Source: Anatilimnocola floriformis (GTDB lineage Bacteria > Planctomycetota > Planctomycetia > Pirellulales > Pirellulaceae). Taken from it: DNA of 64,000 bases. The notes beneath the pieces are model-generated. The model was not told the origin of the DNA. It did not search any database and worked only from the letters and a program-made list of their open reading frames with translations. Positions 50,589 to 59,694 of this stretch are shown in pieces. Where the stretch lies: NCBI RefSeq assembly GCF_024256385.1, contig NZ_JAMLFW010000001.1:806001-870000 (forward strand). The letters run 5' to 3'. The number at the start of each line of letters is the position of its first letter. Position 1 is the first letter of the stretch. Made by a program: the position numbers and the translations under genes.

Positions 50589-53500
50589 CTATCTCAAAAA
50601 CACAAACTCTTTGCTGTTAATCAGCACGTGACATAGATCGGTCCAGACTTGCTCGTTGCTGGCGACTTTGTCTTCGGCAATTCCATACTCTTTGCCTTGG
50701 GAAACAAGGAAATCGCTTGCCGCAAGAATCTCTTCTGCAGTCGCCGGCCGGCCGAAGGCTTGCTCGTAAAGCCCGGCGATTTTATCGGCGGTGCTCTTGG
50801 GCGAACCGAGATTTCGCCGCGCCCAGAGTCTGGCTTGATCGACGACGAATTTGTCGTTCATGAGAATCAGCGCTTGGGCCGGCACGTTGCTGACATTGCG
50901 CCGGCCGACTGTGCTGGCCGGGATCGGCGTGTCGAACGCGAGCATCATCGGAGAGAGGAAGTTACGGCGGATGCCGAGGTAAATGCTCCGCCGGCCGTCG
51001 CCATCTTCCGGGCCGCTGCCGGGTTTGCCGCGGCCTTGCATGAAGGGAGTGAGATGCACGGCGACGCTCGGGCCGAACTGCTTGGCGTTCAATCGGCCTG
51101 AGAGACTGAGGAGCGAGTCGCGAATGACTTCTCCTTCGAGACGGCGGATCGGCGCCTGGTGAAACAATTCGTTAAGCGGATCGCGGTCGTTCATTTTGCC
51201 GCTGCTCGCCATTTGATAAGTGTTGCTGAGCATGATCCGGCGAATCGCCCGCTTGACGGACCAGCCGTCGGCGATGAATTCAAGGGCCAGATGATCGAGC
51301 AACTCGGGATGCGTCGGCTGCGCGCCGAGCACGCCGAAGTTATCAACGCTCGGGGCCAAACCGCGGCCGAGCAGATGATGCCAGAGGCGGTTGACCATGA
51401 CTCGCGAAGGAAACGGGTTCTTGGGATTCGTCAACTTCTCGGCGAGTTGCAAACGGCCGCTGCCGACGATCGGCGTGGGAGCGACAGCTGGCGGGGCAGG
51501 GGCGGCAGTGCTGGTGGGAACAGTCACGGGCGGCGCGAGATCGACTTCAATCGCCTCGAGCAATCGCCGCGGCACGACAGCGCCGGTGGTCTTCAAGCTG
51601 CTGTTGCCGCGAATGAGCAAGTGCTCGTCCACGCCGGTTCCTTCCCACATGGCTTGGGCGAGTTGGGATTTCGTCGGCATCTTTTCGAGGCGTCGTTGGC
51701 GGGCGACTTGATATTCGCTGAGGAGCGCGGTCGTCGGCGGGGGAGTTTCGCCGTTTACAAACAGCGCTCGTTGATTGACAAGCAGATTCGCAAACTGGGC
51801 GACGAGCACGCGATCCTTGGGGTCGGCCGCTGACGTTTGCAGCGCGAGCACGCCTTCGCGGACGCGCCGTTGATAATGATCGGCCAATTCCTGTAGCGTC
51901 TTCGGCGGAGCGTCGCCTAACTGCCGCACGAGCTCGGCCGATTTATCGAGAGGGTAGGGCAGGGGAGGGGGCTTGTCTCCTTGCGCGACCGCGAGGATCT
52001 GCAGGTCGGCATCGGCCTTCGGCGTGAATTCCAAATGGACGCCATGGCCGACGTACGGCTTCAGGTCGTGCGTGATCCAGCGCGGCGGCGTGTTGCTATC
52101 GCCACCCGTTTCGCGAACGAGGCCGCCGTGCAGCGGGCCGTTGATCATGGTGTGCGAATCGACGGCAGCGTAAACCTGGCCGACGCCTTTCACTAGGTAG
52201 TGAACGCGGCCGTCCTTGATCGTGAATGTCTTCGTCCGAATCGAACGACCCGCCCGTGGAAAGCCTAGTCGGCCTGCTTCGTTTTCCCCTTCAATGGCCA
52301 GGCCGTTCCAGGTTGGATCGCGGCGCGCAGCAGCATAGAGAGGCACTTCGAGACTGACATTGCCGCCTTCGTTCACAAACCGCAACTGACCCGGCAGGGC
52401 AGGGAACAGGCCAAAACTCACGCCGTCCGGCAGCCATTCGCTTCGCGGCAGATCGGCGTAGTTGGCAATCCACTCGCCGTCGTAAGTCGTCGGCTGGGGC
52501 GTGAGCGAAGCAATGATCGCGGCCAACTGCTGCGGCTCGACTGATTTCGAGTCACAGACAATCGCCCACAAGTGAAGTGGATCAGTGGGATTCTTCTTCG
52601 CCTCGGCGATGATTTTTAACCACGCGACCAGCCTTGCTTGTCCCAGCTTGCTCCCCTCAGCGACCTCGGCCAGCGGTTTGCCCTGAATCACCTCCCGGGC
52701 CGCGAGTAAGTAGCGGGCTGTCTCTTTTGCGCCCGCCGATGCTTCGTCACCGAGCGCGTCGCCGATCTTCACGCGATACACACTGTCGAGATCGGCGAGT
52801 TCGCGGGCGATGCGAGCCTCTTCCAGTTGCGTTTCGAACCGCACCAGGCGATGGCCGCTGCTTTGCAGATAGCCGAAGAGAGCGTAGTAATCCTTTTGCG
52901 AGATCGCATCGAATTTGTGGTCGTGGCAGCGAGCGCACGTCACTGTCAGCCCGAGGAAGCTCTTGCTGAAGACATCGACCATGTTGTCGAAGCGGTCGGT
53001 TTCGTCTTTGCGAATGTCGACGGGCGAGTGAATCCATTCGCCGAGAAACCAAAAGCCCGTGCCGAGGATCGACTCGTTGAATTTTTTGTCGGGATTCAAG
53101 CGTGGCTGCGGCAGCAAGTCGCCGGCGACGTGCTCGGTCATGAATTTGTCGTACGGCACATCGGCATTGATCGCGCGAATCACATAATCGCGATACTGCC
53201 AGGCTCCGGGAATCGTGTAGTCAAACTCATGGCCGCGCGATTCGGCATAACGCATCAGATCGAGCCAATGCCGACCCCAGCGCTCGCCGAAGTGGGGCGA
53301 CTCGAGCAATCGATCGACGACCTTTTCCAAGGCCTGCGGCGATTCATCTTTCAAAAACGCATCCACTTCGGCCGGCGTCGGTGGCAGACCCACCAGATCG
53401 AAATAGACGCGGCGAACGAGCGACCGCTTGTCAGCCGGCAGGGCAGGGGAGAGGCCCGCGCTTTCGAGCTTCGCCAAAATAAACCGATCGAGCGGTTGTT

Positions 53501-53996
53501 TAATCCAGCTCTCGTTTTTCACCGCCGGCAACTCAGATTGCTTCAGCGGCTGCCAGCACCAATGTTCCGACTTCCGCCGCGCCAGATCAAAGGCCTTCGT
53601 CAACGCGGCTGGGCCAGCTTCCTTCGGCCAGGGTGCGCCCATCTCGACCCACTTGGTGAGTGTGGCGATTTCCGTCGCCGGCAACTTGGTCTTCGGCGGC
53701 ATCTGATACGTGTCGCCGTGGTTAATCGCATCAATGAACAAACCTTCCTTGGGTTTGCCGGGGACGATCGCCGGGCCGGTCTCGCCGCCGTCGAGCAGTG
53801 ACTGCCGCGAATCGACCCGTAGGCCACCCTTAGGTTCCTTCTGCTTGCTGTCGTGACATTCGTAGCAGCGGGCCGCGAGGATCGGCCTGACTTGTTTCTC
53901 GAAAAACTCGAGCGAAGCGGCGTCGAATTCCTGAGCACTTGCCAGCGGCGACAGCAGGGCCAGGAAGAGGCAGATATATAAGGAGAGGGATTTCAT
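50589..53996 (-). CDS. Planctomycete cytochrome c / DUF1549 / DUF1553 protein
   Basis: The 1135-residue secreted protein has a signal peptide (MKSLSLYICLFLALLSPLASAQ), then PSCyt1 with haem motif CYECHDSK (about residue 41), DUF1549 (PSCyt2, about 160-370), a concanavalin-like middle region (about 500-700), and DUF1553 (PSD1) to the end, with LANPANPLTARVMVNR-like LTNPKNPFPSRVMVNRLWHH and SNTYQMASS. This architecture is characteristic of planctomycetes and usually pairs with DUF1501. Here no DUF1501 gene is adjacent; the nearest is at 23180. ATG 53996 gives the signal peptide. Confidence 0.95.
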   Translation of the reverse strand: MKSLSLYICLFLALLSPLASAQEFDAASLEFFEKQVRPILAARCYECHDSKQKEPKGGLRVDSRQSLLDGGETGPAIVPGKPKEGLFIDAINHGDTYQMPPKTKLPATEIATLTKWVEMGAPWPKEAGPAALTKAFDLARRKSEHWCWQPLKQSELPAVKNESWIKQPLDRFILAKLESAGLSPALPADKRSLVRRVYFDLVGLPPTPAEVDAFLKDESPQALEKVVDRLLESPHFGERWGRHWLDLMRYAESRGHEFDYTIPGAWQYRDYVIRAINADVPYDKFMTEHVAGDLLPQPRLNPDKKFNESILGTGFWFLGEWIHSPVDIRKDETDRFDNMVDVFSKSFLGLTVTCARCHDHKFDAISQKDYYALFGYLQSSGHRLVRFETQLEEARIARELADLDSVYRVKIGDALGDEASAGAKETARYLLAAREVIQGKPLAEVAEGSKLGQARLVAWLKIIAEAKKNPTDPLHLWAIVCDSKSVEPQQLAAIIASLTPQPTTYDGEWIANYADLPRSEWLPDGVSFGLFPALPGQLRFVNEGGNVSLEVPLYAAARRDPTWNGLAIEGENEAGRLGFPRAGRSIRTKTFTIKDGRVHYLVKGVGQVYAAVDSHTMINGPLHGGLVRETGGDSNTPPRWITHDLKPYVGHGVHLEFTPKADADLQILAVAQGDKPPPLPYPLDKSAELVRQLGDAPPKTLQELADHYQRRVREGVLALQTSAADPKDRVLVAQFANLLVNQRALFVNGETPPPTTALLSEYQVARQRRLEKMPTKSQLAQAMWEGTGVDEHLLIRGNSSLKTTGAVVPRRLLEAIEVDLAPPVTVPTSTAAPAPPAVAPTPIVGSGRLQLAEKLTNPKNPFPSRVMVNRLWHHLLGRGLAPSVDNFGVLGAQPTHPELLDHLALEFIADGWSVKRAIRRIMLSNTYQMASSGKMNDRDPLNELFHQAPIRRLEGEVIRDSLLSLSGRLNAKQFGPSVAVHLTPFMQGRGKPGSGPEDGDGRRSIYLGIRRNFLSPMMLAFDTPIPASTVGRRNVSNVPAQALILMNDKFVVDQARLWARRNLGSPKSTADKIAGLYEQAFGRPATAEEILAASDFLVSQGKEYGIAEDKVASNEQVWTDLCHVLINSKEFVFLR

Positions 53997-54168
53997 GCGG
54001 CAGAGTCCGAAAAGGCGGGAACGTTCGCCCAAGTGGGATTTCCACTGGCAGACGCCAGCCACAATTCTAATCCAAACAAACCGTGGGCCGCCACATTCAA
54101 GCCGCTGGCGAACTTTGCCGATATTAGCGGATGTGTCTCGGAAGACTTTCGTTCCGCTGAGTGAATCT

Positions 54169-54642
54169 GTGCGCCGACGCTCTCGCCATTCACGCCTGGC
54201 CGCCGCCTTCGTCTGGCTGACAGCAGTGCTACTGCTCGTTCAACCAGGCGCTGCCGTGCATTGCCATTGCCGTGTGCAGGTCGAAGAGGGTTGCGCGTCG
54301 GTTTGCCACGATCGCTGTTGCCAACACGATCACGGCAAGCCAGAGCTGCGCGTGGTTTGTGCGATTGCCCGGTCGACGCCGGTCGCAGCGCCACTCATCA
54401 CCAGCCCAATCGGTTGTCCTTGCCCCGAAAATTGTCCCTGCCGCGTGCAGCATGCCCAGCAACAACTGGGGCTGATTCGCTCGTCGGGATCCGAACGAGT
54501 TTTGAAAACACTGCTTCTCTCCTCCGCCGCGATCATCACGCCGCGCGAGTTCCCCCTCCTGCATGATTCCAAGCTGGTGACCGTCGCACCACACACGCCG
54601 CAACTGAAAAGCTGCGCGATGCTCTGTCGGTTTACGATCTAG
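54169..54642 (+). CDS. Small secreted Cys/His-rich protein
   Basis: The 157-residue protein has a signal-peptide-like N-terminus (LAAAFVWLTAVLLLVQPGAA) and then a mature region dense in Cys and His: HCHCRV, CASVCHDRCCQHDHGK and CPCPENCPCRVQHAQQ. This suggests metal binding (for instance copper, zinc or iron-sulfur), but I know no family with this exact pattern. The start is uncertain: GTG 54169 or GTG 54133. It precedes the thioredoxin-fold and ABC genes, with a 169-base gap, and may belong to the same function. Confidence 0.55.
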   Translation: MRRRSRHSRLAAAFVWLTAVLLLVQPGAAVHCHCRVQVEEGCASVCHDRCCQHDHGKPELRVVCAIARSTPVAAPLITSPIGCPCPENCPCRVQHAQQQLGLIRSSGSERVLKTLLLSSAAIITPREFPLLHDSKLVTVAPHTPQLKSCAMLCRFTI

Positions 54643-54811
54643 TCCCCTGCGATTTCATTCCTTCCGTTGAATCAATTGGCAACGGTCTGACTCGTCGCGC
54701 GAGCGCGAAGTTATGCTCCCCTTGCCAAACCCCTCGCTTACGCGTCGGGCTACCTGGCAGTTGACGCTGCTTGTTCTCATCAACACATAATCAATTCCAA
54801 GGATGGAAATC

Positions 54812-55600
54812 ATGTTCGTTTGTCTTCGTACCGCCGTTTTGTTTTTGATCGCTGCCGTCGCCTGCGTGGGACAAGTTAGCGCCGCTGAAAAGATCTTGTC
54901 ATCGACTGTGCTCGCCGACAACGCTCAGCAGGGCAAATACACGTTCGTCCTCTTCTACAAAGCCAACGATGCCGCCACCACGGCGATGAACACCGAGTTG
55001 CATCAGGCCTTGGCCAAGCACCCCGGCAAGGGAACTGTCGCGTTCGTGCATGTCGCCGATCCGGCCGAACGAGCCTTGATCACCAAGTACGACGTGGCTC
55101 GCGCGCCGATGCCGATGACCTTGGCCATCGCCCCCAATGGCGCGATGACCGGCATCTTTGGTCAGAAGCTGGAAGCGGCCAACGTCGACAGCTCGTTCGT
55201 CACGCCGACGATGATGCAGGTCATGAAAGGCCTGCAGGAAAACAAACTCGTGTTCGTCACCGTCAACGGCTCGGCGAACAACAGCGTGCCGACGTCGCTG
55301 CGTGAATTTCAAGCCGATCCGCACTTCGGCCAGCGGATGATTGTGCTGACGATGAATGCCGCCGATCCCGCCGAAGCCCGCTTTGTGGCCGAAATGGAAG
55401 TCGATCCCCGCGCCGCCGGCACGCAGTTGTCGCTGCTCGCTCCGCCGGGAGTTCTCGTCGGTCGCTTCCCCGCCAACACGCCGAAGAACAACATCGCGGC
55501 TGCTCTCGCCGAAGCCGGCAAGTGCTGCGACGATCCGAACTGCAAACACCATCAGGGAACGAATGGCGCTGCTGCTCCGTCAGCCGCGACGAAGCGCTAG
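54812..55600 (+). CDS. Secreted thioredoxin-fold protein with Cys/His tail
   Basis: The 262-residue protein has a signal peptide (CLRTAVLFLIAAVACVGQVSAAE) and a thioredoxin-like fold (YTFVLFYKANDAATTAMN) lacking the CxxC of true thioredoxins, repeated in a second half (PHFGQRMIVLTMNAADPAEARF). The C-terminus CCDDPNCKHHQGTNG resembles a metal-binding motif. ATG 54812 is preferred over 54803 because AAGG sits at proper distance from it. Possible role: metal or redox handling outside the cytoplasm, together with the ABC pair that follows. Confidence 0.75.
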   Translation: MFVCLRTAVLFLIAAVACVGQVSAAEKILSSTVLADNAQQGKYTFVLFYKANDAATTAMNTELHQALAKHPGKGTVAFVHVADPAERALITKYDVARAPMPMTLAIAPNGAMTGIFGQKLEAANVDSSFVTPTMMQVMKGLQENKLVFVTVNGSANNSVPTSLREFQADPHFGQRMIVLTMNAADPAEARFVAEMEVDPRAAGTQLSLLAPPGVLVGRFPANTPKNNIAAALAEAGKCCDDPNCKHHQGTNGAAAPSAATKR

Positions 55601-55617
55601 TTGATGACGCGACCGTC

Positions 55618-55677
55618 GGACGAACCAGTGGTTCGTCCCGGAGCGACGTCAATCGTGGACGGACCAATGGTCCGTCC
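55618..55677. repeat. Two related 21-base hairpins
   Basis: Hairpin 1 (55618-55638) has arms GGACGAACC / GGTTCGTCC around AGT. Hairpin 2 (55657-55677) has arms GGACGGACC / GGTCCGTCC around AAT. The changes between copies and the terminator at 38908 are compensatory, keeping the stem paired, so the structure appears to be selected. No T-tract follows either one. Confidence 0.9.
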
Positions 55678-55717
55678 TACGGCTGCTTTTCTCGAACCAA
55701 TTCCTGATGGAGTTCCC

Positions 55718-56938
55718 ATGAACCTACGTACGTTGGTCTGGCGCGAGCTGCGCGAACGGCCTGGCGCGATGCTCACCAGCACGATCGCCATCCTGCTCGG
55801 CGTGACTGCGCTCGTGGCGATTCGCCACGTCACTGTTTTTTCCGAAGCAGCCATCGGCAAGAAGCTGGAATCGCTCGGCGCGAACTTGCTCGTGTTGCCG
55901 AAAGATGCTTCGCTGCAAGATTATTACGCTGCCGATCTCAGCGGCAAAACACTGCCCGAGTCGCACGTGGCGAGCATCCTGCTCGCGAACCTGGCGGGCG
56001 TCGAACGTCTCTCGCCGCGGCTGTGCACGGTGACGAAGGTTGCCGGCCGTGAGGTGACGTTCACCGGCATTCTGCCGCAGAAAGAATTCGCCCAAAAAGC
56101 GATTTGGAAATCGGTTGGCTTGTTCAGCAACAAGCATCAAGGTTGCAAGAAGGCCGATCACGGTCCGAAAAACTACGACTCAGCGCCGGAGACCTTGGCC
56201 AGCAGCCGCTCGATCGATCAGCTGCAAGGCAACGAAGCCGTCATCGGTGCCGACATCGCGGAATTTGCGAAGTTGAAAGTCGGCAGCAAGATCACGCTGC
56301 TCGACGATCAGTTCGAGGTCCTCGCTGTGCTGCCGCGAACCGGCACGATCGACGACACGCGAGTCTTTGCGCACTTGCACACCGTGCAACGCTTGACGAA
56401 GGCCGGCGAAGTCGTAAACGCCATCGAAGTGATGGGCTGCTGCCAGGATGCGGCCGGCGGTCTCGTGCCGTCGCTCGCCAAATTGCTGCCCGATGCGAAA
56501 GTGGTGACCATTTCGCAAGTCGTGCAGACGCAGGTCGGCGTGAACAAGTTGATGAGCCAGATGAGCTGGTTCGTCTTTGGCATGCTGATTGTGATCGGCG
56601 GCGCGAGTGTGGCGAGCACGATCAGCGCGAATGTGCGGGAACGCCGCCGCGAAGTCGGCACGTTGCTCGCGCTGGGCGCCACGCCGCGATTGATCTCGCG
56701 GATCTTCCTGCTGAAAGCGCTGATCCTGGGCGTGACTGGCGCGGTGGGTGGTTGCTTGCTGGGAGTCATCATCGCGATGGTTCTCGGCGCCTTCTGGGCG
56801 GGCGTCTCTGTTACGCCGCTGCCGGGTTTGCTCGCGCTGGCCGCTACGGCAGCGCTGGCGATTACGTTGCTCGCCGCGCTTTGGCCAGCACGTTCGGCGG
56901 CGCGTCTCGATCCCTGCCTTTGCTTTCAGGAGGTGTAA
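55718..56938 (+). CDS. ABC transporter permease, MacB/FtsX type
   Basis: The 406-residue protein has one N-terminal helix (AMLTSTIAILLGVTALVAIRH), a large extracytoplasmic domain (about 40-265) and three C-terminal helices, the FtsX/MacB pattern. The C-terminal region shows IGGASVASTISANVRERRREVGTLLALGATPR, the usual coupling region. ATG 55718 was chosen; the frame upstream crosses the two hairpins. Its stop codon is followed by AGGAGGTG and the start of the ATPase gene. Confidence 0.92.
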   Translation: MNLRTLVWRELRERPGAMLTSTIAILLGVTALVAIRHVTVFSEAAIGKKLESLGANLLVLPKDASLQDYYAADLSGKTLPESHVASILLANLAGVERLSPRLCTVTKVAGREVTFTGILPQKEFAQKAIWKSVGLFSNKHQGCKKADHGPKNYDSAPETLASSRSIDQLQGNEAVIGADIAEFAKLKVGSKITLLDDQFEVLAVLPRTGTIDDTRVFAHLHTVQRLTKAGEVVNAIEVMGCCQDAAGGLVPSLAKLLPDAKVVTISQVVQTQVGVNKLMSQMSWFVFGMLIVIGGASVASTISANVRERRREVGTLLALGATPRLISRIFLLKALILGVTGAVGGCLLGVIIAMVLGAFWAGVSVTPLPGLLALAATAALAITLLAALWPARSAARLDPCLCFQEV

Positions 56939-56940
56939 CC

Positions 56941-57624
56941 ATGTATCAACTCACCGAAGTAACCAAGCGTTATCACCGCCGCAAGGAAGAAGTCGTTGCC
57001 TTTCGCACGCCTGCTCTCACCATTGGCAGCGGCGAGTACGTGGCCATCGTCGGTCCGAGCGGCAGCGGCAAGACAACGCTCTTGTCGCTCCTCGGCGGCA
57101 TGCTCTCGCCCGACAGCGGCCAGGTATCGCTCGACGGCCAATCCCTCTATGACCTGCCGATTGCCGAGCGGACCGAACTGCGGCGAACAAAAATCGGCTT
57201 TGTGTTTCAGACGTTCAATCTGATTCCGTATCTCACCGCTCAAGAGAACGTGCAAGTGCCGCTGTACCTCAACGGCCTGAAGCCCGAGGAACAAGTTGCT
57301 CGCGCCCAGCAGCTCCTCGAGCAAGTCGGCTTGGCCAATCGCTTGCACCACAAGCCATGTGAGATGAGCACCGGCCAGCAGCAACGCGTCGCGCTTGCGC
57401 GAACGCTCGCCAACTCGCCGCGACTCATCCTCGCCGACGAACCGACGGGCAATCTCGATCCCGACAGCAAAGCTGCCGTGATGAGCATCTTTACGAAGTT
57501 CGTTGCGAATGGCGGCACCATTGTCATGGTTACCCATGATCCAGCGTCGGCGGCGCAAGCGACTCGGCGGCTACGGATTGTGGATGGTGAAATCAGCGAA
57601 GAGAAGAAACGTTGGGCTGCGTGA
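56941..57624 (+). CDS. ABC transporter ATP-binding protein, LolD/MacB type
   Basis: The 227-residue ATPase has Walker A GPSGSGKTT (residues 38-46), the Q loop FQTFNLIPYLTAQENV, an unusual signature MSTGQQQRVALARTL in place of LSGGQ, and Walker B LILADEPTGNLDP followed by MVTHDPAS. ATG 56941 has a strong AGGAGGTG Shine-Dalgarno overlapping the permease stop. Together with the permease this forms a lipoprotein- or metal-related mechanotransmission ABC complex; the substrate is unknown. Confidence 0.95.
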   Translation: MYQLTEVTKRYHRRKEEVVAFRTPALTIGSGEYVAIVGPSGSGKTTLLSLLGGMLSPDSGQVSLDGQSLYDLPIAERTELRRTKIGFVFQTFNLIPYLTAQENVQVPLYLNGLKPEEQVARAQQLLEQVGLANRLHHKPCEMSTGQQQRVALARTLANSPRLILADEPTGNLDPDSKAAVMSIFTKFVANGGTIVMVTHDPASAAQATRRLRIVDGEISEEKKRWAA

Positions 57625-57636
57625 ACGGACTCCCCT

Positions 57637-57857
57637 CGCCACGGTAGTGGCGCTAAGATGCACAGCCCACAGCGTCAGCTGTGGGTTGCAGGCATGTGAG
57701 AGTTATCAAGCTGCGGCAGCAGCGACAGTTAGCCGCACTGTGAGTTGCGAAGGGGCTTCAATCTCTTTCGCTCCTGCCGGGGCTTCGCATCTCTTTTGAT
57801 TACTTTACCCACAGCTTTTCGCTGTGGGGTGGGCATCTGGTCGCCGCTACCGCGGCT
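57637..57857. repeat. About 221-base composite palindromic element
   Basis: The outer arms contain CGGTAGTGGCG and its inverted counterpart, AGATGC and CCCACAGC in the same order on both sides (57637-57675 versus 57821-57857). Inside the ends sit two hairpins, 57666-57685 and 57808-57828 (CCCACAGC / GCTGTGGG), and the small CGCCAC-GGTA-GTGGCG hairpin at 57637-57652. The layered layout matches the 7864-8058 element although sequences differ. Confidence 0.75.
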
Positions 57858-57875
57858 GCGGCGAATGACCGCGAG

Positions 57876-58310
57876 TTAGTAACGCTGCTTCTCAATTCCC
57901 AACGAGTGACGCAATTGCTCCACATCTCGATGGTGAGTCAACCAAGGAAACGCGAGCTTCATCAGCTGAAATACATCGACGCTCGCGTCGCGCACCCCGG
58001 CGCTTAAGACTTTCCACTCGAGCTCGATCGGCTGCGAATTCTTGGCGTACAGATCCTGCAATTGACAACGGCCTCGAACGCTTTTGAGTTGCAGATTGTA
58101 GAGCTGATTCTCACACGTCAGCTGCGACTCGCCATCCTTTTTCGCCTCGGTAATGTGCACCGGCAACCTCGAAAAGAATCCAAACGGCGAGACCTGCGAC
58201 AGCAGCAAATACTGGCGTTCCGCTGCATCGAGGAACACGACCCGGGCGACAGGAATCTCGCTGAGGAGTTCGCTCAGTTGCAGTTGGCTCGGGTCGAAGC
58301 GTTTGAACAT
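57876..58310 (-). CDS. Conserved-looking protein of unknown function
   Basis: The 144-residue soluble protein (starting at MFKRFDPSQLQLSELLSEI) has mixed alpha/beta composition with RVVFLDAAERQYLLLSQVSPFG and ends in RHSLGIEKQRY. No motif is recognised. A TTG start at 58397 would add 29 residues; ATG 58310 is preferred because residues before it are Arg/Ser-rich. It is convergent with the ABC operon, with the composite palindrome between them. Confidence 0.6.
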   Translation of the reverse strand: MFKRFDPSQLQLSELLSEIPVARVVFLDAAERQYLLLSQVSPFGFFSRLPVHITEAKKDGESQLTCENQLYNLQLKSVRGRCQLQDLYAKNSQPIELEWKVLSAGVRDASVDVFQLMKLAFPWLTHHRDVEQLRHSLGIEKQRY

Positions 58311-58563
58311 CGACTCGACTTCAGCGGAGATCAGCGAACAAGGATCGAGATGGTCACGCGTGTTTCCCTTTCGGCCTGACAGTATTCGCTCACTCAAGAT
58401 ACGCCAATTGGCGGCATTAGTTCGGCAAACGGATCTGTCGAATCGAACTGCGATCCGGTCGCGCTATCCCAATATTCAAACTCCAAACCCGTTTGCCGAA
58501 TAGTTGCTGTCCTCTGGGCGACGCATAGCCCGGAGAAGTCATGCCCGCAATCGCCAAGTGGCA

Positions 58564-59580
58564 CTACTCTCCCGCTAGGATTTCCGCCAACGGCGGAAAC
58601 GTCGTGACCAGCCCGCGGTGCATGGCAACGTGGTGTTCGTCAACCAACTTTCGCTGGGCGTCGATTTTGGCGAGCCCGTCCTTCAGTATGCCTGCGAGAA
58701 TTTCCGGCGGGATCGTTTTGATGTCCGCAGCTTGCCGCGGCTTGGCGCTCGTCCCATTCTTATAGGAGTAAACAGCTACTTTGCCGTCTGCGAGTTTCTT
58801 GCGGAGGTTCGCTTCCCATTGATCGAACTCTGTCCGGGCCATGGTGCGGAAAGATTCTGGCGAAGCCCAGTACGCGCGGATCTCCTTCCGTAATAGACGC
58901 CTTGGCGTTGTGTCCGTCGGAGACCAACTGTTGACATTGAATTCGTAACCCAGGTCACCGTCGTCTTTCCGGTCGCCGTTGAAATAGCAACGTCCCACTC
59001 CCAAGTGCAGTCGCCCATCCGGCCCTCTATAACCGGGCTCAACGCGAGGCGCGTGCTGGGGATGTTCCAGAGTGAACTCGAACCGTTCATAGAGCCCGTT
59101 CAAGCCGTCATGCGTGCTGAAATTGATCGTCGCTCCCCAGTCGTCCCTTTGGCGGCGATATGCAGACAGTTCCAAGCTGTAGGCTTTGCCGCTGTTTTTG
59201 AAGATGTGAGTCGAGAGGCTGATCGTGTGATTTGGCGTGGTAAACGGCTTGTTGGGCGCGGCGGGCGGGAATTGTTCCCAGATGCCAACGTAATATTGCC
59301 AGTAGCCATCGGTGCCGGCATTCCACGTCAAATAGGGATAAGACTCGCCAGCTTGTTCGTACCAACTTGGCTCAGAAATCTTGCGGGCCGCGGCATCAAG
59401 CCGTAGGAACGCATTTGCATTCGCCACCGTTGCGAAATTAACAGCCGCTGGCGTGACAGACTCGGGCATGCCGTATTTCGTGGGCTGATCCGCCTTTCTT
59501 AGAGGCGCTTTCGCGGGAACTACCGCCGGTTCTGGAACTGACGGCGGAACAGCGACGACGAGAAAAGCGAGCCAGAACAT
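58564..59580 (-). CDS. Secreted protein of unknown function
   Basis: The 338-residue protein starts with a short signal peptide (MFWLAFLVVAVPPSVPEPA). The mature part has an aromatic-rich stretch (SYPYLTWNAGTDGYWQYYVGIWEQFPP), an N-terminal Pro-rich linker, and a C-terminal helical region (EFDQWEANLRKKLADGKVAVYS). It could be a ligand-binding beta-sandwich. No family is recognised. GGAGG seven bases before the ATG supports this start. Confidence 0.7.
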   Translation of the reverse strand: MFWLAFLVVAVPPSVPEPAVVPAKAPLRKADQPTKYGMPESVTPAAVNFATVANANAFLRLDAAARKISEPSWYEQAGESYPYLTWNAGTDGYWQYYVGIWEQFPPAAPNKPFTTPNHTISLSTHIFKNSGKAYSLELSAYRRQRDDWGATINFSTHDGLNGLYERFEFTLEHPQHAPRVEPGYRGPDGRLHLGVGRCYFNGDRKDDGDLGYEFNVNSWSPTDTTPRRLLRKEIRAYWASPESFRTMARTEFDQWEANLRKKLADGKVAVYSYKNGTSAKPRQAADIKTIPPEILAGILKDGLAKIDAQRKLVDEHHVAMHRGLVTTFPPLAEILAGE

Positions 59581-59694
59581 ACTAAAACCTCCGTTGATAG
59601 AGGTAATCGAAAGGCGGTTCTATGCCGCAAAATGCGACTCGCCCCGGAGGTCCCAGGGCGAGAGAGGTAGGAGAATGTCGAGCGAAAGGCGAGT

